Positions 25,757 through 33,785 of a stretch of 53,573 nucleotides of DNA are shown here, piece by piece. The notes under the pieces are model-generated. The model was not told where the DNA came from, searched no databases, and was given only the letters and a program-made list of their open reading frames with translations. Numbering within the stretch: position 1 is the first letter of the stretch; every line of letters begins with the position of its first letter. The stretch is from SXOA01 sp051004015 (GTDB lineage Bacteria; Planctomycetota; Planctomycetia; Pirellulales; Pirellulaceae), in assembly GCA_051004015.1 (NCBI GenBank), contig JBPCKT010000020.1, forward strand, positions 1-53,573. The letters are read 5' to 3'. The translations under genes were made by a program, and so were the position numbers.

Positions 25757-26119
25757 CTAGCCCGCCCCGCCCGCAACCGCCGCCATGACCATCACGGCAT
25801 AGAAACACATGCCCCCCAGGCCGCAAACCGAGGCGACGGACACAGCGATAGTCAGCCAGAGCTTGGCGTTCTTGGAGGCTTCGACCGCCCCGTTGTAGTC
25901 TCCTTGGGCGAGCTTCCCGTCCACCTGCGAGGCGTAGACGATGGCCGGAATTGCCAGGAGGCCACCGCAAAAGACGAGCGACAGGATCGACAAGATGAGA
26001 TAGTTCGGCACCGACCCCGGCGGATAGAACTGCTTGGGCTGGCCGTAGTTGCCGTAGCTGGAGGGTTGATAGGGGTTCTGGCCGGGCTGGTCGCCGAAGG
26101 GGTTCTGGCCGTAGCTCAT
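25757..26119 (-). CDS. CD225/dispanin family membrane protein
   Basis: A 120-residue protein with a Gly/Pro/Tyr/Asn/Gln-rich cytoplasmic tail (about 1-35, GQNPFGDQPGQNPYQPSSYG) and two membrane segments near 38-63 and 85-115. The loop IVYASQVDGKLAQGDYNGA followed by EASKNAKLW is the dispanin signature shared with animal interferon-induced membrane proteins. Bacterial functions are unknown. It is the last gene of a leftward cluster with an alpha/beta hydrolase and a DUF2752 protein; DUF2752 and CD225 genes often sit together in bacteria. Confidence 0.88.
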   Translation of the reverse strand: MSYGQNPFGDQPGQNPYQPSSYGNYGQPKQFYPPGSVPNYLILSILSLVFCGGLLAIPAIVYASQVDGKLAQGDYNGAVEASKNAKLWLTIAVSVASVCGLGGMCFYAVMVMAAVAGGAG

Positions 26120-26173
26120 CGACAGGTCCTCTGCCTTTTGCCGCTCGTGCGAAGTTGTTAGTGATGTTGCTAG

Positions 26174-26974
26174 TCAGGCGCCCAGGAATTTCCGAATCGC
26201 CCGATTCACCGCCTGCGGGTCTTCCACCGGGGACATATGCCCGGCTGCCGGAATCTCCGCATATTCTGCTCCGGGAATTGCCGCGGCGATAGACCGCATC
26301 TCGGCTGGGGGAGAAATTGCGTCTTCCGCCCCGCAGATAACCAGCGTGGGGACGGAAATGGCAGGCAGCTTCGCGGTGAAGTCCTCGCGGGCCGCCATGC
26401 CACGAAGGGCGGCGGCGATCGCCTGCGGCCGGGTGCGGAGGATGGTCTGTCGCGTCACTTCCACGCAGGGAGCCTTTGACTCCATGGCCCGTTTGGAGAA
26501 GAGTTTTGGCAACATGGCGTCTGCCGCGACTTGGGATCCTTCCGCCAGCACTTTGGCGGCCAGCTTGTGGCGGCCTTCTGCCGCTTCCTTGGTGTCGGCG
26601 GCGGCTTTCGTATCGCACAGGATCAGCCGGCCGAGCTGGTCCGCATGACGGGCGGCGAATTGCCAGGCGATGTAGCCACCCATCGAAAAGCCGCAGAAAG
26701 TGACCTGCTCCTTGATGTTCAACGCGGACAAGAGCGCCGCCAGGTCGTCGGCGAACTGGGCCATCGTGACAACCGCGCCATCCGCCGTGATCGGGCTGCT
26801 CTGGCCAAAACCCCGCAGGTCCGGCGCGAGGACGCGGTAGTCCTTCGCCAGCCCGCTCGCCTGCGCTCGCCACATTGTATGGTCCAGCGGAAAACCATGC
26901 ACCAAAAGCAGCGGCTGGCCGCTGCCTTGATCGAGGACATGGAAGGACGATGAACCGATGAAAATAGTCGGCAT
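26174..26974 (-). CDS. Alpha/beta hydrolase
   Basis: A 266-residue single-domain hydrolase. Oxyanion region LLLVHGFPLDHTMW, DLRGFGQSS, nucleophile S97 in GFSMGG, acid near CGAEDAISPP, and the histidine of AAGHMSPVEDP. All triad members are present. The fold covers esterases, lactonases, and haloperoxidase-like or dehalogenase-like enzymes; the 3-oxoadipate enol-lactonase subgroup looks closest, but the substrate is unknown. There is no signal peptide, so it is cytoplasmic. It sits 13 bases after the DUF2752 gene in a leftward cluster. AGGA upstream supports ATG 26974. Confidence 0.9.
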   Translation of the reverse strand: MPTIFIGSSSFHVLDQGSGQPLLLVHGFPLDHTMWRAQASGLAKDYRVLAPDLRGFGQSSPITADGAVVTMAQFADDLAALLSALNIKEQVTFCGFSMGGYIAWQFAARHADQLGRLILCDTKAAADTKEAAEGRHKLAAKVLAEGSQVAADAMLPKLFSKRAMESKAPCVEVTRQTILRTRPQAIAAALRGMAAREDFTAKLPAISVPTLVICGAEDAISPPAEMRSIAAAIPGAEYAEIPAAGHMSPVEDPQAVNRAIRKFLGA

Positions 26975-26987
26975 GGATGTCTCGGTC

Positions 26988-27428
26988 CTAAAAGTAGAGT
27001 GCCGCCTGCTTGATCACCCACTGGACGATCATGAGCACGGCGAACACGATCATCGCTCCGTAACCATACTTCCCCAGTTGCACCTCCGGCAAGCCGCGGC
27101 GAATCCGCCAGAGCTGCCAGGCCCGGAATGGAAGTTGAAACAGGACGATGCCATAGAGCAGAATACCGGCCGGGTTGAAGTTCCAGGCCCGCGGCAGGTC
27201 GCCATGCCCCAGGGCGATGAAGCACCGAGTCATTCCGCAGCCGGCGCAGTCCATTCCGGTAAACCGCCGAAAGCTGCACAGCTCCGGCATGGGGATTTGC
27301 GTGAAGGGAATATTCACTTGCTGGGAGTCGCGGACTTCCATCACCACCGAGAGCAGCAGCACGCCGCCGGCCAGGCACAGCCAGACCAGGTGGAATTTGC
27401 GATTGTGGGAATCAGAGCCGCTCACCAT
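26988..27428 (-). CDS. DUF2752 family membrane protein
   Basis: A 146-residue membrane protein. The DUF2752 signature, MDCAGCGMTRCF with C61, C64, T66 and R67, follows a first membrane segment (about 13-31). Further segments lie near 80-100 and 121-143. The family has no known function; its conserved CxxCGxTR could bind a metal. It begins 10 bases after the TPR gene and precedes the alpha/beta hydrolase and CD225 genes, so the four probably share a transcript. Confidence 0.9.
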   Translation of the reverse strand: MVSGSDSHNRKFHLVWLCLAGGVLLLSVVMEVRDSQQVNIPFTQIPMPELCSFRRFTGMDCAGCGMTRCFIALGHGDLPRAWNFNPAGILLYGIVLFQLPFRAWQLWRIRRGLPEVQLGKYGYGAMIVFAVLMIVQWVIKQAALYF

Positions 27429-27438
27429 CTAACTCCCA

Positions 27439-29277
27439 TCACTTCTTCTCCGCCTTGGCCTTCTGAAAGAGCGCCAGTTGCCGCTTCATCTGGCCGGAGT
27501 GCGGTTGCAGCTTCAGGGCCTCGGTCTGGTACTTGATGGCGTTGTCCAAATCTCCCTTGGCGTAATAACAGCGGCCGAGCGTGTCGTAATACGCGCCGGC
27601 ATCGCGGCGCAGCTCCAGATAGAGGTCCACCGACTTGTGGCTGGCCTGAACGGCCTTGTCGAAGTCGCCGAAGGTATTGCTCACCAGCCAGGCGAACTGG
27701 TTGCAGGCGGTGGCATATTCGATCGGGTCGCCGCCGAGCGGGTCTGCGGGGCCGCCCCCCTGCTTGAACTTGTCCATGTCCTTCTCGAAGCCCTCCGTCG
27801 CTGCCGTCACCAGCTTGCGGATGCTGGCTTGCTGCTCGGGGGTTGGATTCGGCCAGCGATAGAGGGCAATCAGCACGTCGGCATCGGTGGGATCGGCCGC
27901 TGCCCCGTCATCCAGGTGCTTGCGGGCCTCGTCCAGGTTCTTCTTTTCCAGCAGGTCCAGGGCATAGAAGTAGTGCATGCGGGAAATCCACGCCCGCTGC
28001 GTACGAATACTATTCTCCTGAGCCTGGGCACTTTTCGTGAGCAGATCCACAACCGCTTTCGCCACCTCAGCCGCTGCCAATTCTTGGCCGATGTCGTGCA
28101 GCATTTCGGACAGGCCATACCCAGCGCGATCATCCTCCGGCATGCGGGAAAGCAAATAGCGAAACTCGTTTTCCGCCCAGGCGAACTGTCCTCGCCGCTC
28201 TTGCAGCAGGACGCCGAGCCGAATGTGCTCCTTGGCATCATCAGGCCGCAGGGCCAGCGCCTTGGCGGCCGTCCGCTGCGCTTGGTCCATTTTCCCATCC
28301 TCCTGCTGAGCTTCGGCCAATTGATACAGCAGCTCGGCGTTTGCCAAAAACGGCTTGGGGAAGCGGTCGGCCACTTCCTGCACCACGGGCCAGGCCTTCC
28401 GCTCCAGCAACCAGTCCATCAGCTCCGCCAGTTGCTGCTCCGTTCCCTCCAGCAGAGTCAGCGTTTTCCGCATCACGGCCACCGCCTCCTGCTCGCGGCC
28501 CAGCGTCTGCATCAACGAGACTTCAAAGCGATACAGGTCCCGCACCACCTCGCGGCTGGTGCGGTCGGGGAACTGGTTGAACAGCTCGTGCTCGGCCTTG
28601 CTATGCACTTCCCACTCGGGGATGGAGGCGGCGAGGTCCGGCAAAGTCTTGGCAAACGTCCGCAGCCAGGCGGTGGCGGTCCGCTTGCCGCCGCAGCCGG
28701 CGAGGATCTTCTTTCCGGCATCCTCGCGTGCCTTGTCGTCCTTGAGCTCTGGCAGCAAGTCCAGCACTCGCAGGGCGGCATACTTGGAGAGCTCTTCGGA
28801 GGTCTCGAACCGCGCCAGCCGGCAGAGGGCTGTCAACCCCTGCCGCCCGTCCAGGTTCCGAAGCAGGTCGATGCGGCTGCGGCGCTCGGGCTCGGGTTGT
28901 TCGCCGTATCCCCTGAGGACGCGGATGACGTCGGCGGAGTCCGTTTCCTGATGCCACTGTACCTGCATGGCCCGCACCAGAAAGCGGGCCCGCAGGGCAA
29001 TCTCCACGTCGTCATGACGCTCGGCTTCATTCAGGGCATCGAATGCCTCCAGCCCGATTTTCGCTAAATCCGCCTGCGCCTTCTCCCGCACCGCGAACTC
29101 GCCTGCTCCGAGCTGCTCAATCAGTTTAGCGATTTTTGCTTCCTGGTCTGTCCCCGCGGCCGCCTCCGTGGCGGGTGTCTTGGTCTCATTCTGGGCGAAC
29201 GTCGGCGACGTGAGCACGACGATGACACTCGCAGCCAGACAACACACGCTGCACCATTTCTTGATGTGAAAAACCAT
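27439..29277 (-). CDS. Secreted HEAT/TPR repeat protein
   Basis: A 612-residue protein. Signal peptide at 1-29 (VFHIKKW, a hydrophobic core, SPTFAQ). Residues about 44-95 match the planctomycete HEAT-like motif (LIEQLGAGEFAVREKAQADL, LARFLVRAM-type). TPR units occupy the middle (NAELLYQLAEAQQEDGKMDQ, EHIRLGVLLQERRGQFAWAE) and the end (YYDTLGRCYYAKGDLDNAIKY). TPR scaffolds mediate protein contacts; no enzyme domain is visible. ATG 29277 follows GAGAGAGGTG, which decides the start. It is the first gene of the leftward cluster; a divergent TPR gene lies across a repeat-rich gap. Confidence 0.88.
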   Translation of the reverse strand: MVFHIKKWCSVCCLAASVIVVLTSPTFAQNETKTPATEAAAGTDQEAKIAKLIEQLGAGEFAVREKAQADLAKIGLEAFDALNEAERHDDVEIALRARFLVRAMQVQWHQETDSADVIRVLRGYGEQPEPERRSRIDLLRNLDGRQGLTALCRLARFETSEELSKYAALRVLDLLPELKDDKAREDAGKKILAGCGGKRTATAWLRTFAKTLPDLAASIPEWEVHSKAEHELFNQFPDRTSREVVRDLYRFEVSLMQTLGREQEAVAVMRKTLTLLEGTEQQLAELMDWLLERKAWPVVQEVADRFPKPFLANAELLYQLAEAQQEDGKMDQAQRTAAKALALRPDDAKEHIRLGVLLQERRGQFAWAENEFRYLLSRMPEDDRAGYGLSEMLHDIGQELAAAEVAKAVVDLLTKSAQAQENSIRTQRAWISRMHYFYALDLLEKKNLDEARKHLDDGAAADPTDADVLIALYRWPNPTPEQQASIRKLVTAATEGFEKDMDKFKQGGGPADPLGGDPIEYATACNQFAWLVSNTFGDFDKAVQASHKSVDLYLELRRDAGAYYDTLGRCYYAKGDLDNAIKYQTEALKLQPHSGQMKRQLALFQKAKAEKK

Positions 29278-29294
29278 TGCGGCACCTCTCTCAT

Positions 29295-29318
29295 AGGATG
29301 GCCTTCCCAGGCCATCCT
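29295..29318. repeat. REP-like palindrome (10-bp stem)
   Basis: AGGATGGCCT, loop TCCC, AGGCCATCCT. It lies in the 5' region of the leftward TPR gene. The palindrome at 17926-17947, inside a coding region, is a variant of it. Confidence 0.7.
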
Positions 29319-29349
29319 TCAAGATACCCCGCCCCCCTCGCGGAATACT

Positions 29350-29375
29350 AGCCCGACGCTCAAGCGAGGGAGTGT
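29350..29375. repeat. Third copy of the AGCCCGACGC REP element
   Basis: Matches the pair at 17161-17255 over 25 bases with one substitution (T for G at position 11) and shares the GGAGTG extension. It lies between two divergent TPR genes. Confidence 0.8.
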
Positions 29376-29463
29376 GAGCCCAGCACCGCCAACAAATCGG
29401 CCGATCGCGTGGCGGGGAAGAACTGCTGACGACACGTCTTTGGGGCTCGCCTACAATAAAACA

Positions 29464-31980
29464 GTGCGATGCGCGTTCCTCCATTTCCCAGTCGTGGTTC
29501 TGGCAGTTGCCTGCCTAAGGGTTGCCATCTGCTGCGCCGCCGACGAAAACGAGCGGTTTCTGGAGGGCTTACGCCAACGACGGCTGTTTGAGCTGGCGGA
29601 AAAATACTGCGTCGAGCGGCTCTCGTCGCCTCAGTTGCCGCTGGTGATCCAAGGGGATTTGGCTGTGGAGCTCATCCGCACCTATGCCCTGCATGCCGCG
29701 AATTCTCCGCCGGACCGCCGCGCGGAGCTCTGGAAGCTGGCCCGCGTGGCCGCGGCGGAATTCCACCGGCAGAATCCGCAGTATCCGCGGGGAATCCTGA
29801 TCCGCATGCAGGACGCCCTCACGCTCCTCGCACAAGGTGAGCTCGCCCGCCAGGAGTTGGAAGCCGGAGCAACCGATCCCGCCGAAGTGGAATCAGCCCG
29901 CCAGGCACTGCGCGACGCAACCAAATTATTGGCCGATCTCGACAAGGAGCTGAGCCGTGAGATTCCTCTCCGCCGCCGCGGCCAGCCGAAGCCGGACGAG
30001 CTGACTGCCGACGAGCTAACGTCCCTGCAGCACAACACCCACCACCAGCTCGCGCGGGCCTATCGCAACCAGGCGCTGCTCTATGACCCGAAGAGTGCCG
30101 ACCAGGTGGCCGGCTTGACCCAGGCCAGCGAGCTTCTGGCGCAGCCCCTCACCGTCCTCGGTCCAGACGAGCCTCTCGCCTGGCAGATTCGCCTGGACCT
30201 GGCTGTTTGCCACCGCTTGCTGGGAAAATGGGAGGCGGCGAAGGAACAGATTGAGCAGATGGACCGGGAAGGCGTCGATCCAGCCGTCCGTTTGCGGGCT
30301 CGCGCGGAGGCGATTCGCGTCGAGCTCGCCGCCAAAGACTTACGGGAGGCACAGGTCTTGCTCCAGGAGGGCCTCAAGGGACGCACACTGGAGGGGGCGA
30401 CCTCCGCCGACTATGACTTCGCTCTCTTCGAGGCACAGCTCTCGCTGTGGCGCGCTGCCGGGCAAGCGAAGGACAAACTCGCGGCGAAGACGTATCAAGA
30501 GCAAACGCTCAACCTGGCCAAATTCCTCGAAGAGACGCACGGTCCCTACTGGGGCCGGCGAGCCGACCAACTCCTGATCCGTTCGCAGGCGGGGGGAGCC
30601 GGTGCGGGAACCGAGATTCTCAGCCGGGCCGCGGACAGCCTCTATCTCAAGAAAGAGTTTGACCAGGCGGTGGCTGCCTACGACCGGGCGGCTGAGCAGG
30701 CTCGCACTGGCGGCAACGATGCGGGAGCGTTCGAGCTGGCCTACAAGGCCGCTCTCGTGCAGGAACAGCGGCAGAAACATGAGGACGCCGCCCGGCGGTT
30801 CCGGGCGCTGGCGGTAGCACTCCCCGCGCACCAAGATGCGGCAGCGGCCCACTTGCGAGGCGCGTGGAACGAAGCGAAGGAAGCGGCCCGCGATGCGGAT
30901 GCGGAACAGGCCTATGTTGCCATGCTGGCCGAGCAGATCGCCACCTGGCCGCAATCGGAATCTGCAGCTCAGGCCCGGCTCTGGCTGGGCAAATGGCACA
31001 TGGGACGCAAGGAGTGGGCTCCCGCGGTTGAGGCTTTCACCGGCGTCACGCGCGAGTCGCTCCATTTTCCTGCCGCCGTCGCCGCCATCGCCCCCTGTTG
31101 GCAAGAACACCTTCGCTCGCTCGCTGCCGCGGGCAAGAAAACTGACGCGGAAGCGGAGCGAGCGGCCCATTGGTTCGAAGCGGCGATCCTGGGAACTGAA
31201 AGCAAGTTGCCGGAGAAATGGACAACGACCGATCGACTCGCAGCACTGGAAATGGCAAAAATCCTGCTCGACTATCGCCCCGATAAATATCGCCAGGCCG
31301 AAAGCATCCTACAAACCGCGATCGACAACGCCGGCAATGCTCCAGCAGCTTGGAAAGCCGAAGTGCAATCGCAGCTCGTGCTGGCCATTGCCGGGCAATC
31401 AGGCAGGCGGGACGACGCGCTGGCCATGCTCGCCCAAATCGGCCAGGCTTCCCCGGAGCAGCTCCTTGATTTGCTTTCCGGCCTCTCTTCCGTCATCAGC
31501 CGCTCGCGGAAAGAGGTCCGTCCGCAAATCGCAGGCATTCAGCTTCAGGCGGCTGACATGCTGTGGCCGCAGCGGACCAAGCTGACCAAGAGCGCGGCCC
31601 TTTCTCTCACTCGCATCCGAGCCGAAGCCCTCGCCGCGACCGGCAAGCGTGCCGAAGCCATGACCGCCTTCGCCGCTCTCGCCAAAGAAAATCCCGACAC
31701 TGCCGCCGTTCAGCAAGGTTACGCCGACCTGCTCCTCTCCGGCGACTCAGCCTCCGTGAAACAAGCACTCGACCAGTGGCGGCGCATTCTCTCCCGCACC
31801 AAACCTCGCAGCGAGCTCTGGTTCAAAGCCAAGTACTCCGTCGCCTTGGCCCAGTTCAAACTCGGCGAGAAGAAAGACGCTGCCGCTATCCTCCGCTACA
31901 CGCTGGAGTTGCCGCCGGGACTTGCCGGCACTGTCTGGCAGGATAAGTACGAGGCGCTCCTCCACGAGTGCGAGCGGTAA
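29464..31980 (+). CDS. Secreted TPR repeat protein (838 aa)
   Basis: Large helical-repeat protein. GTG 29464 gives a signal peptide (a CAFLHFPVVVLAVACLR stretch ending near CCAADE, residue 26). The rest is Ala/Leu/Gln/Arg-rich helix with recognisable TPR units: LKKEFDQAVAAYDRAAEQAR, AAKTYQEQTLNLAKFLEE, AAQARLWLGKWHMGRKEWAPAV-type and VALAQFKLGEKKDAAAILRY. No catalytic motif is seen. Most likely it is a periplasmic scaffold. The open frame extends upstream to 29266 through repeats and the neighbour's promoter, so the later start is preferred, although no ribosome site is obvious. Confidence 0.82.
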   Translation: MRCAFLHFPVVVLAVACLRVAICCAADENERFLEGLRQRRLFELAEKYCVERLSSPQLPLVIQGDLAVELIRTYALHAANSPPDRRAELWKLARVAAAEFHRQNPQYPRGILIRMQDALTLLAQGELARQELEAGATDPAEVESARQALRDATKLLADLDKELSREIPLRRRGQPKPDELTADELTSLQHNTHHQLARAYRNQALLYDPKSADQVAGLTQASELLAQPLTVLGPDEPLAWQIRLDLAVCHRLLGKWEAAKEQIEQMDREGVDPAVRLRARAEAIRVELAAKDLREAQVLLQEGLKGRTLEGATSADYDFALFEAQLSLWRAAGQAKDKLAAKTYQEQTLNLAKFLEETHGPYWGRRADQLLIRSQAGGAGAGTEILSRAADSLYLKKEFDQAVAAYDRAAEQARTGGNDAGAFELAYKAALVQEQRQKHEDAARRFRALAVALPAHQDAAAAHLRGAWNEAKEAARDADAEQAYVAMLAEQIATWPQSESAAQARLWLGKWHMGRKEWAPAVEAFTGVTRESLHFPAAVAAIAPCWQEHLRSLAAAGKKTDAEAERAAHWFEAAILGTESKLPEKWTTTDRLAALEMAKILLDYRPDKYRQAESILQTAIDNAGNAPAAWKAEVQSQLVLAIAGQSGRRDDALAMLAQIGQASPEQLLDLLSGLSSVISRSRKEVRPQIAGIQLQAADMLWPQRTKLTKSAALSLTRIRAEALAATGKRAEAMTAFAALAKENPDTAAVQQGYADLLLSGDSASVKQALDQWRRILSRTKPRSELWFKAKYSVALAQFKLGEKKDAAAILRYTLELPPGLAGTVWQDKYEALLHECER

Positions 31981-31987
31981 CGCGTAG

Positions 31988-32025
31988 CATTGACGCAAAG
32001 TCGCGGAGACGCTAAGGCGCAAAGA
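31988..32025. repeat. GCAAAG/GCGC-type intergenic repeat
   Basis: TTGACGCAAAGTCGCGGAGACG and GCTAAGGCGCAAAG. A related run, inverted, lies at about 6468-6500 (GACTTTGCACCTTCGCGC, CTTTGCG). Both are non-coding and share GCAAAG units separated by CGC. Confidence 0.5.
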
Positions 32026-32127
32026 AAGAAGATAGCAGGCACCGAGGGAGAGCGCTTGTTGCGGGGCCGGTGGAGAACGCTACATTCAGAGAACTTGCTG
32101 CTCTGGTTATCTTTGAAGGAACATCCC

Positions 32128-33267
32128 ATGAATCGCCGCCTTGCCGATTGCTCCCTGACTTCTCTCTCCATTGCCATCACGCTCGCCGCCTCGCCGCTGC
32201 TCGCCCAGGCGGAAGAGAAGACGGAAGCTTCCGCCGACTGGGTAAAAGTCATAGAAGACGACCGGGCCATTAAAATCGAGACGGACAAGCTCGAAGCCGT
32301 CATTCCCAAAAAGAATCCCAAGCAGTGGATGACCGGGATCGAGAAGCAGTCGTTTCTCGACAAGGCGACCGGCTTTCGCGAGGCGGGGGATGGGCTGATG
32401 GTGATTGACTGGCTGATGGAGGCGGGGAGCGATGAGGCCTGGAGCGAGAAGGTGATAGCTCCGGACGGCCACGGCGTCGGCCGGTATGCCTGGTACGCCA
32501 ACGAAACCGATCCGGGCCGCCGGGACTATTACCTGATGGCCCACGGCAGCAGCCACCGCAAGCGGTGCGTGGAAGGCCCGCAGCTCTGCCACCGCATGAA
32601 ACCCGTGCAGCCGGAGGTGATTCGCGGCAAGGATTACCTGGCGGTCAAGACGACCTACAAATACGAGTACGCCGCCCCCGGCCGAAAGGCCGGCTCGCAG
32701 TGGACGCAGCTCATCGTGTTCCCCAAAGGGGAGCGGTACTTCGTGCTGATGGACAAAATCGACACGGTCAACGACTCCGAAGAAATGTTCCTCCGCAACG
32801 ACACCCCCGGCTGCGTCCGCCACGAGAAGGGGGACACGTTCAGCGAAATGTACCTCAGCTACCTCAGCGGCCCCAAGGGGCTGCGCATCCCCTCCAGCGA
32901 GTTCTTCACCCCGTTCCCCCCCGACATGAAATTCGGCTATCGGCGGGACCTCAACAAAACCCCCGAGCACTTCATCCGGGCCTACCACCTCCGCGATCCC
33001 AAAACGGGCAAAGCCGGCCCCTGGCTCGCCGGCCTGACGCTCGATCCTTCCATTGTCTACGAAGCCTGGGCCAGCCAGCGCCCCGGCGGCATCATCGTCA
33101 TGATCGAGGAAGTCTACGGCAAGCCGATCAAAGCCGGCCAATCCTTCTCCGCCGCCCACATCGTCGGTTTCTTTGACGACATCGAAGGAATGCACAAGGT
33201 CTATGACCGGCACAAGGGGAATACGAAGTTGAGCGTGGATGCCCAGGGGTGGAAGCTGGGGAAGTAG
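32128..33267 (+). CDS. Secreted protein of unknown function (379 aa)
   Basis: Not recognised as a named family. ATG 32128 follows GAAGGA by seven bases and gives a Sec signal peptide ending near LLAQAEE (residue 28). The mature protein is rich in aromatic residues and beta strands: VIPKKNPKQWMTGIEKQSF, GRRDYYLMAHGSSHRKRCVE, WTQLIVFPKGERYFVLMDKI, HEKGDTFSEMYLSYLSG and GPWLAGLTLDPSIVYEAW. This looks like a beta-sandwich such as those in sugar-binding or lyase-like proteins (inference only). There are no membrane segments after the signal. The preceding 147 bases hold only a repeat. Confidence 0.85.
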   Translation: MNRRLADCSLTSLSIAITLAASPLLAQAEEKTEASADWVKVIEDDRAIKIETDKLEAVIPKKNPKQWMTGIEKQSFLDKATGFREAGDGLMVIDWLMEAGSDEAWSEKVIAPDGHGVGRYAWYANETDPGRRDYYLMAHGSSHRKRCVEGPQLCHRMKPVQPEVIRGKDYLAVKTTYKYEYAAPGRKAGSQWTQLIVFPKGERYFVLMDKIDTVNDSEEMFLRNDTPGCVRHEKGDTFSEMYLSYLSGPKGLRIPSSEFFTPFPPDMKFGYRRDLNKTPEHFIRAYHLRDPKTGKAGPWLAGLTLDPSIVYEAWASQRPGGIIVMIEEVYGKPIKAGQSFSAAHIVGFFDDIEGMHKVYDRHKGNTKLSVDAQGWKLGK

Positions 33268-33287
33268 TCGCCGAGCCTACTCGACAC

Positions 33288-33725
33288 ATGTTGAAACGCA
33301 TTTTGCACTTTCTGTTTGATCGTCAGCCACCCCGAGAATCATTCACAGACCCCGTGCTCGGGGAGCTGAAAGCTGCCGAGGCGGGATGGACAGTCAGCAT
33401 TGTTAAAGACAACGACTGTTTTAGCTTCACCATTGGCGGGACTAGCCTTCCCGATGCGGCCCTGCTCGCCCATGCCCATGACATTCTTCGTGAGTATGAT
33501 TCGTTCAAGAAGTCAATCCATGACTTTATGCAGGCCGAATCCATCGACTACCTGGACGACGTCAAAGCGGAATTGGCAAGGCTCCAAATCGACGACATAT
33601 CGTTGTGTTGGCCAGAGCGTCCAAACGATGGAATGATTTTCTTCCGTGGCACCGACCAGGACCTAGGGGCATGGCGTTGCGACTATGTCGCTCGCAAACC
33701 GACAAGTTTAGGCTGCGACACCTGA
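33288..33725 (+). CDS. Small protein, possibly immunity-protein-like (145 aa)
   Basis: A 145-residue soluble protein without a signal peptide. It contains FTDPVLGELKAAEAGWTVSI and ends MIFFRGTDQDLGAWRCDYVA. The DPVLGEL opening and a closing strand with WRCDYV resemble bacterial immunity proteins of the DUF2262/SMI1-like kind, which neutralise polymorphic toxins. No toxin gene is adjacent, so the role is speculative. ATG 33288 is 20 bases after the preceding stop, with no clear ribosome site. It converges with the anti-sigma gene. Confidence 0.6.
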   Translation: MLKRILHFLFDRQPPRESFTDPVLGELKAAEAGWTVSIVKDNDCFSFTIGGTSLPDAALLAHAHDILREYDSFKKSIHDFMQAESIDYLDDVKAELARLQIDDISLCWPERPNDGMIFFRGTDQDLGAWRCDYVARKPTSLGCDT

Positions 33726-33785
33726 AAGTGGGCAGAGCAAAGCGAGAGGGTATTCTCGCGTCATGTAGGGATGCAGCTACGGCTG

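Noticed and set aside
25734..26873. 379-codon minus-strand open frame across the CD225 and hydrolase genes
   Set aside because: Overlaps two genes with clear domains in another frame and has an Arg/Gly/Pro-rich shadow composition.
27478..29067. 529-codon plus-strand open frame
   Set aside because: Antisense to the HEAT/TPR gene with a signal peptide; no family features.
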